A stretch of 64,000 bases of DNA from Paracoccaceae bacterium. GTDB taxonomy: Bacteria > Pseudomonadota > Alphaproteobacteria > Rhodobacterales > Rhodobacteraceae. Positions 7,787-16,502 of this stretch are shown piece by piece. The stretch's first letter is position 1. Every line of letters begins with the position of its first letter. The position numbers and the translations under genes are program-made. The stretch is from NCBI GenBank assembly GCA_016124615.1, contig WGNF01000004.1:62001-126000 (forward strand). The letters are read 5' to 3'. The notes under the pieces are model-generated. The model had not been told where the DNA came from, did not search any database, and saw nothing but the letters and a program-made list of their open reading frames with translations.

Positions 7787-8269
7787 ATGCGGGATGAGTT
7801 GCAGGCAGCGCTGATGGACATCGCGGGGATGCTGAACAGCCCCCGTTACGACGACCTTTTGCTGACCGAGGCAGGGGTTGCGCTGGACCGGGCGCTGTTT
7901 CCGCTGCTGGTCCGGATCGACGCGCTGGGGCCGCTGGGCGTCACCGAACTGGCCGAACAGGTCGGCCGTGACCATTCGACCGTCAGCCGTCAGGTGGCCA
8001 AGCTCGAATCGCTGGGCTTCGTGCGGCGCGAGGGCGTGGCGGGCGACCAGCGCGTGCGGGCGGCAGTGGTGACCGACGCGGGGCGGCAGGTGGCGCAGGT
8101 GCTGGCGGCTGCGCGGAACCGGCTGTTCGCGCGGCTGCTGGCAGACTGGAGTGCCGCCGACCGCGCGGCGCTGACCCGGCTGAACGGGCGGCTGGCGGGG
8201 GCGATGCATCGGCTTGGTGCCGAAGCGTTGGCCGAAGCAACGTCGCGCGACCGTGGCCGAAATGCTTGA
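7787..8269 (+). CDS. MarR-family transcriptional regulator
   Basis: A 160-residue winged-helix regulator. The recognition region is GVTELAEQVGRDHSTVSRQVAKLESLGFVRR (residues about 47-78), followed by the wing VAGDQRVRAAVVTDAG. It is divergent from the FMN reductase, with two matching palindromes between them, which makes the reductase its probable target. The start at 7787 leaves almost no leader after palindrome 2, so an alternative start at ATG 7814 cannot be ruled out. The zinc-ribbon gene begins 54 bases downstream and may be cotranscribed. Confidence 0.87.
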   Translation: MRDELQAALMDIAGMLNSPRYDDLLLTEAGVALDRALFPLLVRIDALGPLGVTELAEQVGRDHSTVSRQVAKLESLGFVRREGVAGDQRVRAAVVTDAGRQVAQVLAAARNRLFARLLADWSAADRAALTRLNGRLAGAMHRLGAEALAEATSRDRGRNA

Positions 8270-8323
8270 AGGCGGCGGCCATCCGATCCATTCTGCCGCC
8301 GGGACATGGGGACGGCGGGCACG

Positions 8324-9439
8324 ATGGCGACGAAAACGGACGTTCACTACAAATGCGAGGCTTGCGGCGCAGAGCTGAAATTTGCCCCCGGCCAGACCCA
8401 GCTTGTCTGCGACCATTGCGGCCATGCGCAAACGATCCCCGGCGCCGCGAACGTGGCGCCGCCTTCGATCGCCGAACTCGACTACCTTCAGGCAGTGGCG
8501 AACACTCTGCCCGCCGCCGCGATGGAAACCGTGCGCACGGTCACCTGCCCGTCCTGCGGCGCGTCCTTCACGCTCGACCCGGCGGTGCATGCCGCGCAAT
8601 GCCCGTTCTGCGCCACGCCCGTGGTCGCCGATACCGGCGACCAGCGCCAGTTCAAGCCGCAGGGCGTGGTGCCCTTCACGCTGACCGAAGCGCAGGCCCG
8701 CAAGGCGATGAGCGACTGGCTGGGCCGGCTCTGGTTCGCGCCGGGCGGGTTGCAGGAATACGCCCGCAAGGGCCGCGCGCTGACCGGCATCTATGTGCCC
8801 TACTGGACCTTCGATGCCGACACCCTGTCGCGCTATCAGGGCGAGCGCGGCGAATACTGGTACGAGACGCGCACCGTGACCGTCGAGGTCAACGGCAAGA
8901 TGGAACAGCGGCAGGAACAGGTGCGCCACGTCAACTGGTATCCGGTTTCCGGCACCGTCCAGCGTCAGTTCGATGACGTTCTGGTCATGGCCTCGCAAAG
9001 CCTGCCACGCCGCTATGTCGACGGGTTGAAACCCTGGAAACTGGGCGAATTGCGGGCCTATTCGACCGACTACCTCGCCGGGTTCACGGCTGAGGGATAC
9101 ACCGTCGGGCTGGAAGATGGCCACACCATCGCGCGGGCCGAAATGGACCAGGTGATCCGGCAAGACGTCGCGCGCGACATCGGCGGCGATGAACAGCGCA
9201 TCACGGCGGTGCAGACCCAGACCAGCGCCGAAACCTTCAAGCATATCCTGCTGCCGATCTGGATGGCGGCCTACAAATATGGCGGCAAAAGCTATCGCTT
9301 CGTGGTGAACGCGCAGACCGGCAAGGTGCAGGGCGAACGCCCTTGGTCGGCCTGGAAGATCGCCGTTGCGGTGGTGCTTGGGCTGATCGTGGCGGGCGGG
9401 CTGGTCTACTACTACCAGATTTGGCAGCAGACCCATTGA
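8324..9439 (+). CDS. Double zinc-ribbon, single-TM protein (YdjG-like, TFIIB-type zinc finger)
   Basis: A 371-residue protein with two zinc ribbons: C11xxC14...C29xxC32 and C75xxC78...C93xxC96. A beta-rich domain follows (YVPYWTFDADTLSRYQGERG, then HILLPIWMAAYKYGGKSYRF), and one C-terminal transmembrane helix lies near residues 342-362. This architecture resembles Bacillus YdjG, a zinc-ribbon membrane protein that works with PspA and the SPFH protein YdjI. I start at ATG 8324; ATG 8306 would add six residues. It is separated from the SPFH gene only by the reductase/MarR pair. Confidence 0.78.
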   Translation: MATKTDVHYKCEACGAELKFAPGQTQLVCDHCGHAQTIPGAANVAPPSIAELDYLQAVANTLPAAAMETVRTVTCPSCGASFTLDPAVHAAQCPFCATPVVADTGDQRQFKPQGVVPFTLTEAQARKAMSDWLGRLWFAPGGLQEYARKGRALTGIYVPYWTFDADTLSRYQGERGEYWYETRTVTVEVNGKMEQRQEQVRHVNWYPVSGTVQRQFDDVLVMASQSLPRRYVDGLKPWKLGELRAYSTDYLAGFTAEGYTVGLEDGHTIARAEMDQVIRQDVARDIGGDEQRITAVQTQTSAETFKHILLPIWMAAYKYGGKSYRFVVNAQTGKVQGERPWSAWKIAVAVVLGLIVAGGLVYYYQIWQQTH

Positions 9440-9534
9440 GGCGGGCGGGGCGCCACGCAACCGCCCGGTTGACTCCGCCCGCGCCTGCTCCGATAGACCG
9501 CTGATCCCTTTTCCGACAGAAGGCGACCCCGGCC

Positions 9535-10503
9535 GTGCGCATCCTGCAAGACGCGATCATTCCCGAACTGCCCAACCTTTATCGCGGCAAGGTGCGCGAT
9601 AACTACGACCTGCCCGCCGACGCGACCCACGGCCCGCGGCGGCTGATCATCTCGTCCGACCGGCTTTCCGCCTTCGACCGCATCCTGTGCTGCATCCCGT
9701 GGAAGGGGCAGGTGCTGACGCAGATGGCGCGGTTCTGGTTCGATGCCACCGGTGATATCTGCCCCAATCATGTGATCGGCTACCCCGACCCCAACGTGGT
9801 GCTGGGCCAGCGGCTGGATATCCTGCCGGTGGAAATGGTGGTGCGCGGCTATCTGGCGGGAACCACCGGCACCTCGATCCTGACGCTGTACCGCAAGGGC
9901 CAGCGCCAGATGTATGGCCACACCCTGCCCGACGGCCTGCGCGACAATCAGGCGCTGCCGCGGCCGATCATCACGCCCACCTCGAAAGCCTTCGACGGCG
10001 GGCATGACGAGCCGTTGACCGCCACCCAGATCGTCGAGGCAGGTCTTGTGACGCAAGCCCAGTGGGCAACCGTTTCGGATTACGCGCTGAAGCTGTTCGC
10101 CCGCGGGCAGGAAATGGCGCGGGCCCGCGGGCTGATCCTGGTGGATACGAAATACGAATTCGGGCTGGACCCGAAGGGCCGCATCGTGCTGGCCGACGAA
10201 ATCCACACACCGGACTCCAGCCGCTACTGGATCGCCGAGGGGTATGAGGCCGCCTTTGCCGCCGGAACCCGGCCGCCGTCGTTCGACAAGGACGTGATCC
10301 GCGCCTGGGTCGCCGCGCGCTGCGACCCCTATACCGACGAGATCCCCGAAATTCCGGCCGAGATGATCGCCGAAACCAGCCGCGTCTACATCGAGGCGTA
10401 TGAACGGATTACCGGCCAGAAATTCCTGCCCGACGCGACGGGCGAAACGCCACTGGCGCGCATTCGCGCCAACCTCGCGCCGTTCTTTCCCGCCAAGGCC
10501 TGA
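9535..10503 (+). CDS. purC: Phosphoribosylaminoimidazole-succinocarboxamide synthase
   Basis: A 322-residue SAICAR synthetase, the step that joins aspartate to CAIR in purine synthesis. It is the longer version of the enzyme rather than the 235-residue form. Recognisable blocks are [39 protein letters not shown] and [12 protein letters not shown]. The start codon is GTG at 9535, with an AGAAGG ribosome site about 12 bases upstream. Its 3' end is followed by a strong hairpin, so it is probably monocistronic. Alphaproteobacteria often carry two PurC forms; whether this is the sole copy cannot be seen. Confidence 0.93.
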   Translation: MRILQDAIIPELPNLYRGKVRDNYDLPADATHGPRRLIISSDRLSAFDRILCCIPWKGQVLTQMARFWFDATGDICPNHVIGYPDPNVVLGQRLDILPVEMVVRGYLAGTTGTSILTLYRKGQRQMYGHTLPDGLRDNQALPRPIITPTSKAFDGGHDEPLTATQIVEAGLVTQAQWATVSDYALKLFARGQEMARARGLILVDTKYEFGLDPKGRIVLADEIHTPDSSRYWIAEGYEAAFAAGTRPPSFDKDVIRAWVAARCDPYTDEIPEIPAEMIAETSRVYIEAYERITGQKFLPDATGETPLARIRANLAPFFPAKA

Positions 10504-10510
10504 CCTGCGC

Positions 10511-10596
10511 GCTTCTTTCTGGCTGAAATACTCCCGCCGGAGGCGCCTGACGCTTGCCCTCGGAGCCTCCGGCGGGAGTATTTGTCGCCAGGAAGA
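10511..10596. terminator. Strong bidirectional hairpin with flanking repeat motif copies
   Basis: AAATACTCCCGCCGGAGGC (10526-10544) and its exact reverse complement (10565-10583) form a 19-bp stem with a 20-base loop. The GGGAGTATTT...CCAG...RAAGA motif is present on both sides: reverse strand at 10511-10535 and forward strand at 10574-10596. It lies between purC and the PfkB kinase and probably ends purC transcription. The motif matches the copy at 1225-1247. Confidence 0.75.
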
Positions 10597-10706
10597 TGCC
10601 GGGGCTCGAAAGCGGGGCGGCCCCGGCGCCTTTGCGGCTCAATTCCGTTGCCCCGGCCCGCGCGGGCCACTAAACCTCGGCGCAACGAAGACCGAGGGAG
10701 GCCCCG

Positions 10707-11630
10707 ATGATCCTGAGCTGCGGCGAAGCCCTGATCGACATGTTGCCACGCACTACCAGTGCCGGAGAGGCCGCCTTTGCCCCCCACGCCGGTGGCGCGG
10801 TGTTCAACACCGCCATCGCGCTTGGCCGACTTGGGGCGCCCTCGGGCTTTTTCTCGGGCCTGTCGACCGACCTTTTCGGCGAGGTGCTGACCGAGTCGCT
10901 GACCGCCTCGAAGGTCGACAGTTCGCTCGCGGCCCGATCCGGGCGGCCGACGACGCTGGCTTTCGTGAAGCTGGTGAAGGGGCAGGCGACCTATGCGTTC
11001 TACGATGAAAACACCGCCGGGCGGCTATTGTCGGCGGGCGATCTGCCGGTCTTGCCGCCGTCGGTCGATGCGCTGTTCTTCGGCGGCATCAGCCTTGTGA
11101 ACGACCCCGCCGCCAGCGCCTACGAGGCGCTGCTGACGCGCGAGGCGGCGGCGCGGGTGATCATGATCGACCCCAACATCCGCCCCGGCTTCATCACCGA
11201 CCAACCCGTCTACCGCGCCCGCATCGCGCGAATGATGGCGCTGGCCGATATCGTCAAACTGTCGGACGAGGATCTGGTCTGGCTGGAGGGTGAGGGCGAC
11301 ACCGCGGCGTTGGCGCACGGGCTGATCGCCAAGGGGCCGAAGATCGTCTGCATCACCGAAGGCGCCAAGGGCGCCACCGCCTTCACCGCCACCGAAACGG
11401 TCAGCGTGGCGGCCCGGCAGGTCGAGGTGGCCGATACCGTTGGCGCGGGCGACACGTTCAACGCCGGTGTGCTGGCCGCGCTGCACCAGCGGGGCGCGCT
11501 GAGCAAGGCCGCCGTCGCCGGGGCCGACCGGGCGCTGCTGGAGGCGGCGCTGTCGCTGGGCGTGCGGGCCGCCGCCGTCACCGTCAGCCGCGCCGGGGCC
11601 AACCCGCCCTGGGCGCACGAACTGGCCTGA
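10707..11630 (+). CDS. PfkB-family carbohydrate kinase (fructokinase-like)
   Basis: A 307-residue ribokinase-fold kinase. The N-terminal substrate region is [15 protein letters not shown] with [15 protein letters not shown], and the C-terminal PfkB signature is [17 protein letters not shown] with the catalytic base at D249. The overall pattern is closest to fructokinases, which make fructose 6-phosphate with ATP, but substrate assignment from sequence is uncertain. Its TGA overlaps the dtd start by one base, so the two are cotranscribed. No sugar transporter is adjacent. Confidence 0.85.
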   Translation: MILSCGEALIDMLPRTTSAGEAAFAPHAGGAVFNTAIALGRLGAPSGFFSGLSTDLFGEVLTESLTASKVDSSLAARSGRPTTLAFVKLVKGQATYAFYDENTAGRLLSAGDLPVLPPSVDALFFGGISLVNDPAASAYEALLTREAAARVIMIDPNIRPGFITDQPVYRARIARMMALADIVKLSDEDLVWLEGEGDTAALAHGLIAKGPKIVCITEGAKGATAFTATETVSVAARQVEVADTVGAGDTFNAGVLAALHQRGALSKAAVAGADRALLEAALSLGVRAAAVTVSRAGANPPWAHELA

Positions 11631-12064
11631 TGCGGGCGGTTCTGCAACGGGTCAGCCGCGCCTCGGTCGCGGTGGACGGCGCGGTGATCGGCGAGATCGG
11701 CGCGGGAATGCTGATCCTTGTCTGCGCCATGCAGGGCGACGATGACACAAAGCCCGCGCAACTGGCCGCCAAGATCGGCAAGCTGCGCATCTTCAAGGAT
11801 GACGCGGGCAAGATGAACCTGAGCCTGCGCGACACGGGCGGCGCCGCGCTGGTGGTCAGCCAGTTCACGCTGGCCGCCGATCTGCGCGGCAACCGCCCCG
11901 GCTTTTCCACCGCCGCCCCACCGAACGAAGGCCGCAGGCTATATGAGGCCTTCGCGCAGGCGATGCGGGCCGAAGGCTTCACGGTGGCCACCGGCGAATT
12001 CGGCGCCGACATGGCGGTGAGCCTGGTCAATGACGGGCCGGTCACGATCTGGATCGAGGTCTAG
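11630..12064 (+). CDS. dtd: D-aminoacyl-tRNA deacylase
   Basis: A 144-residue Dtd, which removes D-amino acids (and glycine from tRNA-Ala) from mischarged tRNA. The family's [17 protein letters not shown] active-site segment and [11 protein letters not shown] with the C-terminal Gly-Pro motif are intact. The ATG at 11630 overlaps the stop of the kinase gene (TGATG), giving translational coupling. Length and ends fit the family exactly. Confidence 0.95.
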   Translation: MRAVLQRVSRASVAVDGAVIGEIGAGMLILVCAMQGDDDTKPAQLAAKIGKLRIFKDDAGKMNLSLRDTGGAALVVSQFTLAADLRGNRPGFSTAAPPNEGRRLYEAFAQAMRAEGFTVATGEFGADMAVSLVNDGPVTIWIEV

Positions 12065-12145
12065 CCCGGCCCGCCGATCCGGCCTAGTCTTTCGCCTCAC
12101 GCTTTCGTCAGCCCGCCGTCAGGCGCGCGATGCCAAGACCGGTTC

Positions 12146-12454
12146 ATGAAGCCCCTTCTCGTTCTCACGATCATCTGCCTTGCCCTGATGGCCCCCCGGC
12201 TGGTCCGGGCCGACAGCGACGATCAGGACCGCGCCCGCGAGGCGGTGGAACATCACGAGATTCTGCCGCTGGCGGGCATTCTTGCCGCCGTCAAGCGCAG
12301 CTACGGCAGCAACGTGGTGGACATCGAATACGAGGACAGCGACGGGCGGAAGATCTACGAATTCGAGATCGTCGACGACAAGGGCCAGGTGATCGAGGTG
12401 CAGGTGGACGCGGCCACCGGCAAGGTGATCGGCAACGAAGGGGCGCAAGACTGA
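12146..12454 (+). CDS. Secreted PepSY-domain protein upstream of a two-component system
   Basis: A 102-residue protein with a signal peptide (residues 1-22, cleavage near VRA-DS) and one PepSY domain: LPLAGILAAVKRSYGSNVVD, then a YEFEIVDDKGQVIEVQVDAATGKVI strand-turn segment. PepSY domains inhibit peptidases or sense envelope signals. Its TGA overlaps the response-regulator ATG (TGATG), so it belongs to the same operon. A role as a periplasmic input or accessory to the downstream histidine kinase is inference. Confidence 0.85.
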   Translation: MKPLLVLTIICLALMAPRLVRADSDDQDRAREAVEHHEILPLAGILAAVKRSYGSNVVDIEYEDSDGRKIYEFEIVDDKGQVIEVQVDAATGKVIGNEGAQD

Positions 12455-13116
12455 TGCGGGTGCTGGCGGTAGAAGACGATCCCCGGATCGCGGCGAGCCT
12501 GCGGACGGCGCTGACCAAGGCGGGGTTTCTCGTCGAACTGTGCGGCGACGGCGAAGAGGCGTGGTTTCGCGGCGACACCGAGGCCTATGACCTGATCGTG
12601 CTCGACCTCGGGCTGCCGAAACTCGACGGGCTGACGGTGCTGAAACGCTGGCGCGCGGGCGGCTGCGAAACGCCGGTGCTGGTGCTGACGGCGCGCGGCG
12701 CCTGGACCGACCGCGTCGAGGGCATCGACGCGGGCGCCGACGACTACCTGCCCAAGCCGTTCCGGATGGAGGAACTGGTGGCCCGCGCCCGCGCGCTGAT
12801 CCGCCGTTCCGCCGGGCGCGGTACGCCGATGCAGGCGCACGGGCGGCTGGCACTGGACCCCGCCAAGATGGAAATCGCGGTCGAAGGCCGGGCGGTGACG
12901 GTCTCGGCGCTGGAATATCGGCTGCTGTCCTACCTGATGTTGCATCGCGACCGCGTGCTGCCGCCGGTGGAGATTCTGGAGCACCTTTACGGCGACGAGG
13001 ATTCGCGCGAGGCGAACGCGCTGGAGGCGCTGGTGGCGCGGCTGCGGCGCAAGCTGGGGCCGGGGATCATCGGCACCCGGCGTGGGTTCGGTTATTTCCT
13101 GGAGGGGTCGGCTTAG
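12454..13116 (+). CDS. OmpR/PhoP-family response regulator
   Basis: A 220-residue regulator. The receiver domain has the acidic pair E7-D8-D9, phospho-acceptor D51 (LIVLDLGLPKLDGL) and lysine in DDYLPKPFRM. A winged-helix OmpR output domain follows, with NALEALVARLRRKLGPGIIG and the end TRRGFGYFLE. Its ATG overlaps the PepSY stop, and the kinase starts at the next base after its stop. Targets are unknown; the family usually controls envelope genes. The resemblance to QseB/PhoP is general only. Confidence 0.93.
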   Translation: MRVLAVEDDPRIAASLRTALTKAGFLVELCGDGEEAWFRGDTEAYDLIVLDLGLPKLDGLTVLKRWRAGGCETPVLVLTARGAWTDRVEGIDAGADDYLPKPFRMEELVARARALIRRSAGRGTPMQAHGRLALDPAKMEIAVEGRAVTVSALEYRLLSYLMLHRDRVLPPVEILEHLYGDEDSREANALEALVARLRRKLGPGIIGTRRGFGYFLEGSA

Positions 13117-14502
13117 GTGAAACGCTGGTCGCTGCACCTGCGGCTGTTCGCGGCCGGGGCGGCCTCGGTGATCGCGGCGCTGGCGCTGGCGGCGCTGGGG
13201 CTGTCCTTGCTGTTCAACGCGCATATCGAGCGCAGCGCGGTGGCGGACCTGACCATCCAGCTTGATCAGGTGCTGGCGGGGCTGGACCTTGGCCCCGATG
13301 GCGCCTTGATCCTGCCCGAACCGCCGGGCGATCCACGCTTCAAGCGGCCGCTGGGCGGGCTTTACTGGCAGGTCGGCGCGCCGGGGCTGACGCTGCGATC
13401 ACGGTCCTTGTGGGATTACACGCTGCCGCTGCCGGATGACGGCGCGGTGGATGGCGCGATCCATGTCCACGACCTGCCCGGCCCGACCGGCGGCACGCTT
13501 CTGGCGGTGGCGCGGCATGTGCTGCTGCCTGCGCGGCTGGGCGGCAAGCCGGTGATGCTGGCGGTCGCGATGGACCGCGCCGACCTGACCGCCGAGGGGC
13601 GATCTTTCGTGCAGGACATGACGCCCTATCTGGCGCTGCTGGCGGGGTTCCTGATCGTCGCGGGTTGGGCGCAGGTGGCCATCGGCCTCAGGCCGCTGGC
13701 CGCGGTGGGGGCACGGGTGGCGGCGATCCGGTCGGGGGCCAGCACCCGGCTGGGCGAGGAGTTTCCGGCCGAGGTGCGCCCGCTGGCCAGCGAGGTCGAC
13801 GCCCTGATCGCGGCGCGCGAGGCCGACGTGGAACGCGCCCGCGCCCGCGCCGCCGATCTGGCGCACGGGCTGAAGACGCCGCTGCAGGCGCTTTACGGCG
13901 AGGCCGGGCGGCTGCGCGACAATGGCGACGATGAACCCGCCGGGGCCATCGAGGAAATCGCCGGGGTGATGCACCGCCATGTTGACCGCGAGTTGACGCG
14001 GGCGCGCATCGCGGCGCGCGCACCCGCCGCGCAATGCGATCTGGCGCCGGTGGTGACGCGGGTGCTGTCGGTGATCCGCCGCACGCCCGAGGGGCAGCGG
14101 ATCGACTGGGTGGTGACCGTACCCGAGCGGCTGGTGGCGCGAATCGACGCCGACGACCTGACCGAGGCGCTGGGGGCGCTGATCGAGAACGCCGCCCGCC
14201 ATGCCCGCACCCAGGTGACCATCGCCGGTCGGCGCACCGCCGACGGGGCGATGCTGGTGCTGTCCGACGACGGCCCCGGCATCCCCGGCGACCGTCTGAC
14301 CACGCTGCTGGCGCGCGGCGCGCGGCTGGATACCGGCGGCAGCGGCAGCGGGCTGGGGCTGTCGATTGCGGCGGAAATCATCACCGCGGCCGGGGGCACG
14401 CTGACGCTGGCGAACCGCGCGGGGGCGGCCGGACTCGACGTCGCGCTGACGCTGCCAGCGGCGCCCCTGCCGCGGGACGAGGGGCGCGCGGCGTCAGCCT
14501 GA
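13117..14502 (+). CDS. Sensor histidine kinase, QseC/PhoQ-like
   Basis: A 461-residue inner-membrane kinase starting with GTG directly after the response-regulator stop. TM1 (about 10-33) and TM2 (about 171-190) bracket a periplasmic sensor of about 135 residues. A HAMP-like segment leads to the H-box DLAHGLKTPLQALYGE with phospho-acceptor H250. The N box ALIENAARHAR and the ATP lid motifs DDGPGIPGDRL and GSGSGLGLSIAAEI are intact. The LAHGLKTPL form of the H-box is typical of PhoQ-like kinases. The ligand is unknown. Confidence 0.92.
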   Translation: MKRWSLHLRLFAAGAASVIAALALAALGLSLLFNAHIERSAVADLTIQLDQVLAGLDLGPDGALILPEPPGDPRFKRPLGGLYWQVGAPGLTLRSRSLWDYTLPLPDDGAVDGAIHVHDLPGPTGGTLLAVARHVLLPARLGGKPVMLAVAMDRADLTAEGRSFVQDMTPYLALLAGFLIVAGWAQVAIGLRPLAAVGARVAAIRSGASTRLGEEFPAEVRPLASEVDALIAAREADVERARARAADLAHGLKTPLQALYGEAGRLRDNGDDEPAGAIEEIAGVMHRHVDRELTRARIAARAPAAQCDLAPVVTRVLSVIRRTPEGQRIDWVVTVPERLVARIDADDLTEALGALIENAARHARTQVTIAGRRTADGAMLVLSDDGPGIPGDRLTTLLARGARLDTGGSGSGLGLSIAAEIITAAGGTLTLANRAGAAGLDVALTLPAAPLPRDEGRAASA

Positions 14503-14576
14503 CGTCAGCAGGGATAGCGCAAGCAGGGGGCGGGCGAACCACCGCCCGTTCGTTCCGGTGTCCAAGCCGCCGGACT

Positions 14577-14614
14577 GGCCCGCCGACCCATCCCAGGCTA
14601 CAGGTCGGCGGGCC
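14577..14614. terminator. Bidirectional terminator hairpin, kinase / P-type ATPase
   Basis: GGCCCGCCGACC (14577-14588) and GGTCGGCGGGCC (14603-14614) form a perfect 12-bp stem with a 14-base loop between two convergent genes. A short T run (CCTTT) follows on the forward strand. Confidence 0.75.
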
Positions 14615-14624
14615 GCCTTTCCGC

Positions 14625-16460
14625 TCACGCCCCGCGTAGCGCCCGAAGCGCGTTCAGGATCACCGCGACGTCGATCGCCTCCTGCATCAGGGCGCCCTCG
14701 ACCGGGGTGATCATGCCGAACGCCGCCGCCACCATGCCCGCGACCGACAGGCCGATACCTGCCATCACGCTTTGCAGGGCGATGGCGCGGGCGCGGCGGG
14801 CGATCTTCAAGCCCGGCAGGATCCGGTCCAGCCGGTCGACCAGCAGCACCACATCGGCCGCCTCGGCGCTGGCGGCGGCGCCGCGCGCGCCCATCGCCAC
14901 GCCAAGGTCGGCGGCGGCCAGCGCCGGGGCGTCGTTGACGCCGTCGCCGACCATCATCACCCGCCCCCGCGCGCGTTCCTCGATGACCACCGCAATCTTG
15001 CGCTCGGGCGTCAGCCCGGCGTGGACGGCGTCGAAGCCCAGCCCCGCCACCACCGCCTCGGCCACATCGGGGCGGTCGCCGGTGGCCAGCACGATGCGGT
15101 TCAACCCGATCGCGCGCAGCCCGGCGATCAGTTCGGCGGTGCCCTCGCGCAGCCGGTCCGCCAGGATCAACTCGCCCGCCCAGACGCCATCGACACCGAC
15201 CGCTACCGTCACCTGCCCCGGCCCGCCAAGCCCCTGCGGCGGCTCGGCCAGCCCGCAGCGCGCCGCGACGAAACGGCGCCCGCCAACGCACAGCGCGCGC
15301 CCCTCCACGCTGCCCTCGACGCCATCCCCGGCGGTTTCCACCACCGCCTCGGGCCGCGCCAGCGTCAGGCCCTGCCCCTTCGCCTCGGCCACCAGCGCCT
15401 CGGCGATGGTGTGGTGCGACGCCTGATCGAGCGAGGCCGCAAGCCGCAGAAGCGCGACCGCGTCGATCCCGTCGGCCACCCGGGTTTCAACCAGCCGGGG
15501 CTGGCCGTCGGTCAAGGTGCCGGTCTTGTCGACCACCATGCCGCGGATACCCGCCATCACCTCCAGCGCCTTGCCGCCCTTGATCAGGATGCCTTGCGCC
15601 GCCGCCTGGCTGAGCCCCGCGACCAGTGCCACCGGCACGGCAAGGATCAGCGGGCACGGCGTTGCCACCACCAGCACCGCAACCGCGCGGATCGGGTCGC
15701 CCGTCGCCAGCCACGCCGCCGCCGCCAAGGCCACCGTCACCACCAGAAAGCCAAGCGCATAGCGGTCGGCCAGCCGCGTCATCGGCGCGCGTACCGTTTC
15801 AGCCTGCTTCACCAACCGCACGATGCCGGCAAAGGTGCTGTCGGCGGCCAGCCGGTCGGCGGTCAGATCGAACGGGTCGCCCGCGTTGCTGGCCCCGCTC
15901 ATCACCGCGGCCCCCACGGCCAGCCGCTGCGGCAACGACTCGCCGGTCAGCGCCGACAGGTCCAGCAGCGCCACGCCCCCTGCCACCCGGCCATCGACCG
16001 GCACCACATCGCCGCGCCGGATCAGCAGACGGTCGCCGGGGCGCACATCATCCAGCGCGATCTCTTCCAGCGCGCCATCGCGGTGGCGCATCACCTTGCG
16101 CGGCACCCGCGACAACAGCGCCGTCATCTCGGATCGCGCGCGCCGCTCGGCGAAGGCTTCCAGCGCCTGCCCGCCGGAATACATCAGCGCCACGACAACG
16201 GCGGCCAGTTCCTCGCCAAACAGCAGCGCGGCGGTCATCGACAGCGCCGCGACGATATCCAGCCCGAAATCGCCCCGGCGCAGCGAGGTCACGATCTCGA
16301 CCACCAGCACCGACAGCACCGGGATCGTGGCCCCCGTCCAGACCGCGTTGGCGGCGGCCGAATCGCCCCGACCCCAAAGCACCAGCCCGACGATCAGCCC
16401 GGCCAGCGCCACCACGATCAGGATATTCCGCACCGCCCTCTGTACCGCCGTCAGGGTCAT
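14625..16460 (-). CDS. P1B-type heavy-metal translocating ATPase with TPCP motif
   Basis: A 611-residue metal pump with no N-terminal metal-binding domain. It has about eight membrane helices and a TPCP metal-site motif (C269, in VVATPCPLILAVPVALV). The phosphorylation aspartate is D311 (DKTGTLT), with SALTGES in the actuator and GDGVNDAPAL in the hinge. The usual nucleotide-binding SEHP is here SHHT, so the HP proline is replaced. TPC/SPC-type pumps often export Co, Zn, Fe or Ni rather than Cu; the metal is undetermined. A strong AAGGAGG ribosome site sits in a hairpin loop at 16460-16482. It is probably cotranscribed with the ABC operon 42 bases upstream. Confidence 0.87.
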   Translation of the reverse strand: MTLTAVQRAVRNILIVVALAGLIVGLVLWGRGDSAAANAVWTGATIPVLSVLVVEIVTSLRRGDFGLDIVAALSMTAALLFGEELAAVVVALMYSGGQALEAFAERRARSEMTALLSRVPRKVMRHRDGALEEIALDDVRPGDRLLIRRGDVVPVDGRVAGGVALLDLSALTGESLPQRLAVGAAVMSGASNAGDPFDLTADRLAADSTFAGIVRLVKQAETVRAPMTRLADRYALGFLVVTVALAAAAWLATGDPIRAVAVLVVATPCPLILAVPVALVAGLSQAAAQGILIKGGKALEVMAGIRGMVVDKTGTLTDGQPRLVETRVADGIDAVALLRLAASLDQASHHTIAEALVAEAKGQGLTLARPEAVVETAGDGVEGSVEGRALCVGGRRFVAARCGLAEPPQGLGGPGQVTVAVGVDGVWAGELILADRLREGTAELIAGLRAIGLNRIVLATGDRPDVAEAVVAGLGFDAVHAGLTPERKIAVVIEERARGRVMMVGDGVNDAPALAAADLGVAMGARGAAASAEAADVVLLVDRLDRILPGLKIARRARAIALQSVMAGIGLSVAGMVAAAFGMITPVEGALMQEAIDVAVILNALRALRGA

Positions 16461-16482
16461 CGCCGCCTCCTTGCGACGGCGA
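16460..16482 (-). promoter_or_regulatory. Hairpin enclosing the P-type ATPase ribosome site
   Basis: On the transcribed strand, UCGCCG and CGGCGA pair around an 11-base loop holding the AAGGAGG sequence, and the start-codon A lies in the stem. It could tune translation of the ATPase. A 6-bp stem is modest, so this is tentative. Confidence 0.3.
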
Positions 16483-16502
16483 TCTGCCCACTGATCGGCG
16501 CA

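Noticed and set aside
7709-9460. Long reverse-strand extension upstream of the FMN reductase (769 codons in all)
   Set aside because: It overlaps the MarR and zinc-ribbon genes antisense. The reductase start at 7708 has a proper ribosome site and family-like N-terminus.
9441-9482. GCGGGCGG/CCGCCCGC pairing as a terminator after the zinc-ribbon gene
   Set aside because: The loop exceeds 25 bases and alternative GC pairings exist; chance in such GC-rich sequence is high.
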